Assembly (NCBI GenBank): GCA_025964635.1
Contig: JAOPYP010000749.1
Location: 1-9,368, forward strand
Source: Actinomycetes bacterium
Lineage (GTDB): Bacteria; Actinomycetota; Actinomycetes; Streptosporangiales; Streptosporangiaceae
Reading direction: 5' to 3'
DNA: 9,368 nt
The notes under the pieces were generated by a model. It was not told the origin of the DNA. It saw only the letters and a list, made by a program, of their open reading frames with translations, and made no database searches. The position numbers and the translations under genes were made by a program. Shown here in pieces: positions 4,584 through 9,368 of this stretch (position 1 is its first letter; the number at the start of each line of letters is the position of its first letter).

Positions 4584-6284
4584 GTGGACCCGAAGGATCC
4601 GCACCCGGCCTTGCCGCAGCTGCGGCTCGACGATCTGCTCGCCGAGCTGCAGGCCCGGCTGCAGACTGTGCTGGCCACCCGGGACCGGGTCTACACGCTG
4701 CTGGAGGCCGTCGTCGCGGTCGGCACCAACCTGGACCAGGAGGCAGTGCTCAAGCAGATCGTCGGGGCCGCGATCACGCTCGTCCGGGCCCGTTACGGCG
4801 CGCTCGGGATCGTCGGCGAGGGCGGCCGCCTGGTCGAGCTCGTCCCCGCCGGCCTGGACGACGGCCAGATCGCGGCGATTCATCACTGGCCCGAGGGGCG
4901 GGGCCTGCTGGGCACGCTGATCACCGATCCGCGCCCGCTGCGGCTGCCGGACATCTCAGCCAGCCCCCAGTCGAGCGGCTTCCCGGCCGGGCATCCGCCG
5001 ATGCGCAGCTTCCTGGGCGTCCCGGTGCGGGTCCGGGACGAGGTGTACGGCGGCCTGTACCTGACCGAGAAGGAGGGCGGCGCCGAGTTCAACGAGGAGG
5101 ACCAGGCGCTGCTCGTCGCCCTGGCCGCCGCGGCCGGTGTGGCGATCGACAACGTGAGGCTGTACGAGGAGGCCCGCCGCCAGCAGCGCTGGCTGCGCGC
5201 CAGCAGTGAGGTGACCAGGAGGCTGCTGTCCGGCACCGCCCCGGATGAGGTGCTGGCGCTGGTCACGCAGCAGGCGCTGGACATGTCCGGCGCGGACCTG
5301 GTTGCGCTGGCGCTGCCCACCCCCGACCGGCAGCAGCTGGTCATCCAGCACGCGGCCGGGGCGGGCGCGCCGGACGCCCTGGGGCTGGTGCTCCCGGTCA
5401 GTGCCTCGGTGTCCGGCCAGGTGCTGTTGTCGGGCGAGGCGGTGATCGTGGATGACTTCGTCCACGACGAGCGGGTGGCCGGGGCGGCCCGGGAGCACCT
5501 GTCGCTCGGGCCGGTCATCTTCCTCCCGCTCGGCGGGCCCGGCGACGTCCGGGGCGTGTTCACGGTGGGCCGCGGCCGCGGGGCGATGCCGCTGCCCCAG
5601 GAGGCGACGGAGATGGTCCGGACCTTCGCCGCCCAGGCGGCCATCGCGGTGGAACTCGCCGAGCACCGCCAGGATGCGGAGCGGCTGGCTATCCTCTCCG
5701 ACCGTGACCGGATCGCCCGGGACCTGCACGACCTGGTCATCCAGCGGCTCTACGCCACCGGGATGTCCCTCCAGGGCGCGATGCCGCTGCTGACCCGGCC
5801 GGAGGCGGCGACCCGGGTGAGCAGCGCCGTGGATGCCCTCGACGAGACGATCCGGGAAATCCGCTCGGCGATCTTCTCGCTCCAGTCCCGGGGCGAGCCC
5901 GGCAAGCAGGGCCTCCGGGCGCAGGTGCTCGAGGTCGTGGACCAGATGACCGCCGCGCTCGGGTTTGCCCCGTCGCTGCGGCTGGTCGGGCCGCTCGATG
6001 AAGCCGTGCCCCCGGACGCGGGCACGCAGATGCTCAGCGCGCTCCGCGAGGCGCTGTCGAACGCGGCCCGGCACGCGGGCGCCCGCCGGGTGGACGTGAC
6101 CGTGGAGGTCGGGCCCGAGCTGATTCTCCGGGTCCGCGACGACGGCACCGGGATGGGACAGACTGTCCGGCGCAGCGGGCTGGCGAACATGGCCGAGCGC
6201 GCCGCCGGCCTGGGCGGCAAGCTCACGATCGGCCCGGCCGGGGACGGCGGTACCCAGCTCGACTGGCGGGTTCCGGTCAGCTGA
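4584..6284 (+). CDS. devS: DosS/DosT-like double-GAF sensor histidine kinase (putative heme gas/redox sensor)
   Basis: The protein has 566 residues; M. tuberculosis DosS has 578. Order: N-terminal coil (1-45), GAF-A (about 47-190), GAF-B (about 210-358), a HisKA_3 dimerisation/phosphoacceptor region with DRDRIARDLHDLVIQRL (phospho-His382), and a HATPase_c domain with N-box LREALSNAARH and G-box DDGTGMG (about 480-566). In GAF-A, GFPAGHPPMRSFLG places His137 on the DosS heme ligand His149, and GGLYLTEK places Tyr159 on distal Tyr171; the 22-residue spacing is identical. Gly75 (YGALG) falls where DosT has Gly85 and DosS Glu87. It is thus predicted to bind heme, sense O2/NO/CO or redox state, and phosphorylate the adjacent DosR-like regulator. 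The start is GTG 4584 with GGGGAG six bases upstream; the frame is open 621 bases further but that part runs antisense through the membrane protein gene. Its 3' end overlaps the convergent regulator gene by 8 bases. Confidence 0.93.
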   Translation: MDPKDPHPALPQLRLDDLLAELQARLQTVLATRDRVYTLLEAVVAVGTNLDQEAVLKQIVGAAITLVRARYGALGIVGEGGRLVELVPAGLDDGQIAAIHHWPEGRGLLGTLITDPRPLRLPDISASPQSSGFPAGHPPMRSFLGVPVRVRDEVYGGLYLTEKEGGAEFNEEDQALLVALAAAAGVAIDNVRLYEEARRQQRWLRASSEVTRRLLSGTAPDEVLALVTQQALDMSGADLVALALPTPDRQQLVIQHAAGAGAPDALGLVLPVSASVSGQVLLSGEAVIVDDFVHDERVAGAAREHLSLGPVIFLPLGGPGDVRGVFTVGRGRGAMPLPQEATEMVRTFAAQAAIAVELAEHRQDAERLAILSDRDRIARDLHDLVIQRLYATGMSLQGAMPLLTRPEAATRVSSAVDALDETIREIRSAIFSLQSRGEPGKQGLRAQVLEVVDQMTAALGFAPSLRLVGPLDEAVPPDAGTQMLSALREALSNAARHAGARRVDVTVEVGPELILRVRDDGTGMGQTVRRSGLANMAERAAGLGGKLTIGPAGDGGTQLDWRVPVS

Positions 6285-6981
6285 GCGGGCGGTGGCCGGG
6301 CCCCCGGGCGCCGTGGCCGGGATGCTGCTGGTCAAAGACCCGTGTGGCGTAGGCGGCGGCCTGGGCCCGGCGTTGCATCCCGAGCTTCGCGAACAGGGCA
6401 GAGACGTAGTTCTTGACGGTCTTCTCGGCGAGGAAGAGGCGGTCGCCGATCTGGCGGTTGGTGAGGCCTTCGCCGATGAGGGCCAGGATGCGGCGTTCCT
6501 GCTCGGTGAGGCCGGCCAGGGGATCCGGGGTGGTGGCCTGGTCGCGCATGCGGCGCATGACGCGGCTGGCGGCTTCGGGGTCGAGCAGGTTTTGGCCCGA
6601 GGCGACGGTGCGGACCGCGCCGACGAGGTCGGTGCCGCGGATCTGCTTGAGGACGTAGCCAGCGGCGCCGGCCATGATCGCGTCGAAGAGGGCGTCGTCG
6701 TCGGGAAAGCTGGTCAGCATGAGGCAGGCGAGCTGGGGCATGGTGGAGCGGATCTCGCGGCAGACGGTGACGCCGTCGCCGTCGGGAAGGCGGATGTCGA
6801 GGATGGCGACGTCAGGTTTGAGGGCGGGGATGCGGGCCAGGGCGCCGGCGGCGGTGCCGGCCTCTCCGATGACGGCGATGTCGGGTTCGGCTTCGAGGAG
6901 GTCGCGGACCCCCCGGCGGACGATCTCATGATCATCAAGCAGGAACACCTGGATCTTCGGGCCGTTGCCCGCCTCATTCAT
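6277..6981 (-). CDS. devR: DosR/DevR-like response regulator (NarL/LuxR family)
   Basis: The protein has 234 residues. The receiver domain (about 9-125) has acidic pair Asp16-Asp17, phosphoacceptor Asp62 (VAILDIRLPDG), Thr90 and Lys112. The LuxR-type helix-turn-helix (about 155-215) reads LTEQERRILALIGEGLTNRQ, then LAEKTVKNYVSALFAKLGM. Compared from memory with M. tuberculosis DosR at a constant offset of 8, the DNA-contact residues Lys179, Lys182 and Asn183 are kept (Lys187, Lys190, Asn191). Of the two DosR PknH phosphosites, Thr205 is kept (Thr213) and Thr198 is Ala206. A ~20-residue His/Gly/Pro-rich tail is unlike DosR. ATG 6981 is preferred: GAGGAG lies 10 bases upstream, whereas ATG 6990 leaves a 1-base gap. 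It probably activates hypoxia/stress genes such as the divergent universal stress protein. Codon choice (GTC, CGC, CTC) differs from neighbours. In Streptomyces the equivalent pair is OsdR/OsdK. Confidence 0.93.
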   Translation of the reverse strand: MNEAGNGPKIQVFLLDDHEIVRRGVRDLLEAEPDIAVIGEAGTAAGALARIPALKPDVAILDIRLPDGDGVTVCREIRSTMPQLACLMLTSFPDDDALFDAIMAGAAGYVLKQIRGTDLVGAVRTVASGQNLLDPEAASRVMRRMRDQATTPDPLAGLTEQERRILALIGEGLTNRQIGDRLFLAEKTVKNYVSALFAKLGMQRRAQAAAYATRVFDQQHPGHGARGPGHRPLS

Positions 6982-7125
6982 CGCTGACATGCTCCTCGGC
7001 CTGAGCCGGCCGGTCCGCCGCGTGGACGGTCCAGCTGCACAGAATATGCAGGTCCTGCCTGCTTACAGCCTAATCTCGGCGCGCTCTCCGGCTCCCCCGC
7101 CCCAGGGCGCCGGTTTCCTGTGCCC

Positions 7126-7154
7126 AAGTCCCCGGTCCGGGGTAAGGGTGTCCC
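7126..7154 (+). promoter_or_regulatory. Paired DosR-like half-sites and central palindrome upstream of the stress protein gene
   Basis: AAGTCCC at 7126-7132 equals the right half of the DosR box (GGGACNNAAGTCCC; 9 of 12 defined positions match overall). A second GTCCC at 7150-7154 lies 22 bases further, on the same helix face. Between them is the perfect inverted repeat CCCCGG-T-CCGGGG (7130-7142). With a start near 7191 from TAGCCT, the sites lie about 60 and 40 bases upstream, the usual place for DosR activation. Moderate support only: the left halves are poor. Confidence 0.4.
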
Positions 7155-7178
7155 TGCCCCCGGCGGCACGGGTACTTC

Positions 7179-7184
7179 TAGCCT
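7179..7184 (+). promoter_or_regulatory. -10 element TAGCCT of the stress protein gene
   Basis: TAGCCT fits the actinobacterial TANNNT -10 pattern and would give a leader of about 48 bases. At the -35 position (7156-7161) the sequence is GC-rich and non-consensus. The same hexamer recurs before the VOC gene. Confidence 0.4.
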
Positions 7185-7238
7185 GGAGACTGAAGGCACG
7201 GGCAGAAACCGGGCCGGCCACGGAAGAGAGGTCACGAG

Positions 7239-7691
7239 ATGCCAGGCATCATCGTCGGGGTGGACGGCTCGGAGCACTCCCTGAGCGCCCTGGACTGGGC
7301 CCTGAGCGAGGCGGACCTGAGGAAGACCCCGCTGACCGTGATCACCGTGAGCCCGATCGTTTCGGGTATCTACGGCCCGGGGTACGCGCCCGCCGACTAC
7401 TACCCGGTCGAGGAGGAAAGCCGGGCCCAGGCGGAAAAGGCCACCCAGGACCTGGTGAACCAGGCGGTCGAGCGGCGCGGCGCGCCGCCGTCCGTGCCGG
7501 TGAGCGTGCGCGCGCTCAGCGGCACGGCCGCCGACGAGCTGGTCAACGCGTCCGTGGACGCAGACCTGCTGGTGGTCGGGGCGCGCGGGGCCGGGGGTTT
7601 CGCCCGGCTGGTGATGGGCTCAGTCAGCACCCAGGTCACCCATCACGCGGTGTGCCCGGTCGTGGTCGTGCCGGGGAACCGGAAGGAATGA
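7239..7691 (+). CDS. Universal stress protein (UspA family), ATP-binding type
   Basis: The protein has 150 residues, one complete USP domain. It opens with PGIIVGVDGSEHSLSALDWAL, the first strand and the ATP-contacting Asp. Near the C-terminus VVGARGAGGFARLVMGSVS carries the nucleotide-binding pattern G-2x-G-9x-G-S exactly, followed by THHAVCPVVVVP, the final dimer strand. Proteins of this class bind ATP and form dimers; in M. tuberculosis several (e.g. Rv2623) are DosR-regulated and slow growth under hypoxia. The ATG start has GAGAGG seven bases upstream. The gene is divergent from the DosR-like regulator, and its upstream DNA carries DosR-like half-sites, so it is the best candidate direct target here. 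Precise cellular role cannot be read from sequence. Confidence 0.95.
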   Translation: MPGIIVGVDGSEHSLSALDWALSEADLRKTPLTVITVSPIVSGIYGPGYAPADYYPVEEESRAQAEKATQDLVNQAVERRGAPPSVPVSVRALSGTAADELVNASVDADLLVVGARGAGGFARLVMGSVSTQVTHHAVCPVVVVPGNRKE

Positions 7692-7707
7692 GCACCGGGC
7701 CGGGGCG

Positions 7708-7736
7708 GCCCGGGCCCGGGCGGTCTGGGTTAGCCT
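7708..7736 (+). promoter_or_regulatory. Palindrome overlapping a putative VOC promoter
   Basis: GCCCGGGCCCGGGC (7708-7721) is perfectly palindromic and lies 16 bases past the stress protein stop. TAGCCT (7731-7736) follows and could be the -10 of the VOC gene, placing the palindrome on the -35/spacer. It may be a terminator for the stress gene, an operator for the VOC gene, or both. Confidence 0.35.
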
Positions 7737-7750
7737 GAGGCTGCCTGGGA

Positions 7751-7774
7751 CCGGCGGCGCCGCCGGGGCCCCGG
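7751..7774 (+). promoter_or_regulatory. Overlapping palindromes in the VOC gene leader
   Basis: CCGGCGGCGCCGCCGG (7751-7766) and CCGGGGCCCCGG (7763-7774) are both perfect and share four bases, so their RNA hairpins would exclude each other. They lie between the putative promoter and the ribosome binding site. This could be a control leader, but GC-only palindromes are frequent in such DNA. Confidence 0.3.
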
Positions 7775-7803
7775 CCACGGGCGACTACGCAGGGAGGCCG
7801 GTC

Positions 7804-8322
7804 ATGGCACAGCCCCAGGGAGCGGAGCTCGAGAAGGTCCGGGCCCGGCGCGAGGAACTGCGCCAGCGCTATCTGCGGCCGCCGGGGGAGCGGCCCGCGA
7901 CGCCCGTCCGCGGCGTCCACCATCTCGCGCTGATCTGCCGTGACGTCGAGGAAACCATCCAGTTCTACCAGGAGTTCCTCGGCTTCCCGCTGGTCGAGCT
8001 GGTGGAAAACCGCGACTACGCGGGCTCCAGCCATTTCTTTTTCGACATCGGCAACCGGAACATGCTCGGTTTCTTCGACTTCCCCGGGCATGATCACCCG
8101 GCCTGGCAGGAGACCATCGGCGGAGTCCAGCACCTGGCCATCTCCATCCCCCAGGAACAGTACGACGCGGCCAGGAAGAAGTTCGGCGACGCCGGGTTCG
8201 AGTACCTGGGGCCGGACCGTGGCGTCGAGGAGAGCATGTACTTCCGCGACCCCAACGGCGTGGGGCTCGAGCTGTACCGCGAAGACCTCGGCGAGTTCGA
8301 CGGCCACCACCTGATCGGGTAA
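7804..8322 (+). CDS. VOC superfamily (glyoxalase/dioxygenase-fold) protein
   Basis: The protein has 172 residues. After a charged helical N-terminus (ELEKVRARREELRQRYLRPPGERP) come two beta-alpha-beta-beta-beta modules. The first begins VRGVHHLALICRDVEETIQFYQEFLGFPLVE (about residues 35-66) and the second GGVQHLAISIPQEQYDAARKKFGDAG (about 106-131). It ends with SMYFRDPNGVGLELYRED. Candidate metal ligands are His39/His40, His110 and Glu156, the positions usual for metal-dependent VOC enzymes. Members include glyoxalase I, extradiol dioxygenases and fosfomycin/bleomycin resistance proteins; the substrate cannot be assigned from sequence, and no resistance function is implied. The ATG start has GGGAGG six bases upstream. 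It follows the stress protein on the same strand after 112 bases, with its own putative -10, so joint transcription is uncertain. Confidence 0.92.
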   Translation: MAQPQGAELEKVRARREELRQRYLRPPGERPATPVRGVHHLALICRDVEETIQFYQEFLGFPLVELVENRDYAGSSHFFFDIGNRNMLGFFDFPGHDHPAWQETIGGVQHLAISIPQEQYDAARKKFGDAGFEYLGPDRGVEESMYFRDPNGVGLELYREDLGEFDGHHLIG

Positions 8323-8346
8323 TCGCCGGCGCTTGGCGGGGGGGCT

Positions 8347-8365
8347 CCGGGGGGTCGTCCCCCGG
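8347..8365. terminator. Bidirectional terminator between VOC and DUF3052 genes
   Basis: CCGGGGG-GTCGT-CCCCCGG is a perfect 7-bp GC stem with a 5-base loop, placed in the 53-base gap between two convergent genes. A shared terminator is the natural reading. No T-tract on either side. Confidence 0.6.
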
Positions 8366-8375
8366 GCCAGCACCG

Positions 8376-8804
8376 CTACTCCCTCAACTCACGGCGGATG
8401 ACCAGGCGCAGGCCGGACCAGGTCGCGTCGATCGCGCAGACCTTGTTGTCCACCAGGCCGGTCGGCAGGGCGACCTCCCGCACCACGGTCTCGCTCATGT
8501 CCGTGGGGACCTTGGCCGCGCGCTTCGGCCAGGCGATCCACAGCCCGCACGCCGGGGCCATGTGCTCGCGCAGGTGACCCAGCTCCGACTCCAGGTCGGC
8601 CCGCCACGGCGAGAAGAACACGATCACGTCGAACGGCGCGCCGCCGCCGGTGTCCGCGCGGACCTCCACCCCGGCCTGCGCGGCCAGGCTGTCCGCGAAC
8701 CCGTCCGGGCCGCCCAGCACGGCCACGGCCTGGCCGGGCCGGATACCCAGCTTGACGGGCAGCGGAGTGCCCGAGTACCCGCTCGGCGGGCTGGCGCGGT
8801 CCAT
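8376..8804 (-). CDS. DUF3052 family protein
   Basis: The protein has 142 residues. Diagnostic stretches are GYSGTPLPVKLGIRPGQAVAVLGGP at the N-terminus, the central FDVIVFFSPWRADLESELGHL, and the highly conserved end LWIAWPKRAAKVPTDMSETVVREVALPTGLVDNKVCAIDATWSGLRLV. This is the actinobacterial/general DUF3052 family, a small Rossmann-like, methyltransferase-like fold without a proven reaction. The protein is soluble, with no signal peptide or membrane segment. The ATG 8804 start has only a weak upstream purine stretch (TAGG). It lies 43 bases downstream of the small Cys/His protein gene on the same strand and could be cotranscribed. Its function is unknown. Confidence 0.92.
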   Translation of the reverse strand: MDRASPPSGYSGTPLPVKLGIRPGQAVAVLGGPDGFADSLAAQAGVEVRADTGGGAPFDVIVFFSPWRADLESELGHLREHMAPACGLWIAWPKRAAKVPTDMSETVVREVALPTGLVDNKVCAIDATWSGLRLVIRRELRE

Positions 8805-8847
8805 GGCAGCAACCTACGGCACGGCACCCTGAGCACGGGCGAACTGC

Positions 8848-9285
8848 TCACCGCCGCTTCGCGGGTCGGCCGGCACAGGGAACAAACCGGGCCGGCCAGT
8901 CCTGGGCGGGCCGCTGGTGAGGAAGCAGCGTGCCGTCGCGCTCCTGGTCGGCCAGGGCGCCGCAGGCGGGACACGTCTCGCGCCGGGCCGTCCGGTGCCG
9001 TGGCCCGGCCGGCCGGTGGCCGTAATTACGCGCGCACATCTCCAGGTAGTCGGCGGGCGTCAGCCCGCCTCCCGCGAGTGCTCTCCAGGCGGCAGCGTCC
9101 AGCTGCCCGGCCCACTGCCAGTCATTGTGCTCGCCCCGGCCGCGGACGCGGGTCAGCCGCCACCACACTGACCCGTCGGCCCGTAACGTCCACTGCCACT
9201 CCAGATCGGCGGACGCATCCTGATTGCAGGCGGGCAAGCTCACCACTTCGCGGGTCCACAGCCATCCCTTGCTGCGGTTTCTCAT
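8848..9285 (-). CDS. Hypothetical protein with C-terminal Cys/His (zinc-ribbon-like) motif
   Basis: The protein has 145 residues from ATG 9285. I do not recognise the family. The first half is tryptophan-rich (WLW, LEWQWTL, VWWRLTRV, NDWQWAGQLDAAAWRAL) and looks like a small beta-rich domain. The C-terminal part has CPACG (Cys105, Cys108), DGTLLPH (His123) and FVPCAG (Cys137), a C-x2-C...H...C arrangement suggesting a zinc site of the type seen in many small actinobacterial or mobile-element-associated proteins. The reading frame stays open to a GTG at 9342, preceded by TACATT seven bases upstream, which would suit a leaderless start. However, the extra 19 codons show poor third-position GC bias, so 9285 is preferred despite lacking a clear Shine-Dalgarno. 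Confidence 0.65.
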   Translation of the reverse strand: MRNRSKGWLWTREVVSLPACNQDASADLEWQWTLRADGSVWWRLTRVRGRGEHNDWQWAGQLDAAAWRALAGGGLTPADYLEMCARNYGHRPAGPRHRTARRETCPACGALADQERDGTLLPHQRPAQDWPARFVPCAGRPAKRR

Positions 9286-9368
9286 GGGCCACCGTCCAGG
9301 GCCGGGGAGCGCGCAACCATGACGTCCCCCCGCAACCGCCACAGCACCGAATGTAGCAACTGACCGCC
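9286..9368. other. Upstream region of the Cys/His protein gene
   Basis: 83 bases with no supported gene. On the minus strand TACATT (9350-9355) is a possible -10 element for the Cys/His gene. A 14-codon frame on the plus strand from 9318 has no support. Confidence 0.3.

Larger units (their letters stand above)
6982..7238. promoter_or_regulatory. Divergent control region, regulator / universal stress protein
   Basis: 257 bases between divergent starts. Toward the stress protein gene: half-sites AAGTCCC (7126-7132) and GTGTCCC (7148-7154) with a palindrome between them, then TAGCCT (7179-7184). Toward the regulator gene: possible minus-strand -10 elements TAGGCT (7067-7072) and TATTCT (7042-7047), and a short dyad GCAGG-T-CCTGC (7048-7058). 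None has a good -35, consistent with activator-dependent promoters. Confidence 0.5.

Noticed and set aside
4956..6335. 459-codon frame antisense to the kinase
   Set aside because: High-GC DNA routinely leaves the antisense frame open; the composition is Arg/Gly/His/Pro-rich with no recognisable domain, while the plus strand encodes a complete kinase.
6292..6987. 231-codon frame antisense to the response regulator
   Set aside because: Mirror of a well-conserved gene; the apparent protein is low-complexity Gly/Ala/Asp/Val sequence.
7751..7774. Overlapping palindromes before the VOC gene as a riboswitch
   Set aside because: No aptamer-like conserved core; pure G/C palindromes of this length are expected at appreciable frequency in this DNA, so listed only as a low-confidence site.

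Overview
The window is very GC-rich DNA from an actinobacterium. The evidence is strong G/C bias at third codon positions together with gene families typical of Actinomycetota: GAF-ANTAR regulator, DUF3052, DosR/DosS-type two-component proteins, and an Rv1733c-like two-helix membrane protein. Genus cannot be read from the sequence. No rRNA, tRNA, CRISPR, transposase or phage gene was seen.

Layout, left to right. (1) Bases 1-774 (+) hold the 3' end of a cydC-type ABC exporter gene, cut by the window edge. It converges on a PPOX-family flavin-binding protein gene (788-1204, -). (2) Three regulator genes follow, all on the minus strand: MarR family (1448-1939), GAF-ANTAR (2030-2797) and a small helix-turn-helix-like protein (2982-3407). 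The last has a near-consensus promoter and a palindrome-rich leader. (3) After a 347-base gap comes an Rv1733c-like membrane protein (3755-4375, -), divergent from a DosS/DosT-like double-GAF histidine kinase (4584-6284, +). (4) The kinase runs tail-to-tail, with an 8-base overlap, into a DosR-like response regulator (6277-6981, -). That regulator is divergent from a universal stress protein (7239-7691, +). (5) A VOC-superfamily protein (7804-8322, +) converges on a DUF3052 protein (8376-8804, -), which is preceded by a small Cys/His protein of unknown function (8848-9285, -).

The central theme is redox and oxygen response. Aligned from memory to mycobacterial DosS/DosT, the kinase keeps the heme-ligand histidine and the distal tyrosine in the same spacing. 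It has glycine where DosT has glycine and DosS has glutamate. The regulator keeps the DosR phosphoacceptor and DNA-contact residues. Around the pair lie homologues of known DosR-regulon or hypoxia genes: a universal stress protein, an Rv1733c-like protein, a PPOX protein and CydC (cytochrome bd assembly). The likely picture is an O2/NO/redox-responsive dormancy island. It is unusual in that kinase and regulator are convergent rather than one operon, and in that the regulator's synonymous codon choice differs clearly from its neighbours. All functional statements are homology-based readings without database searches.
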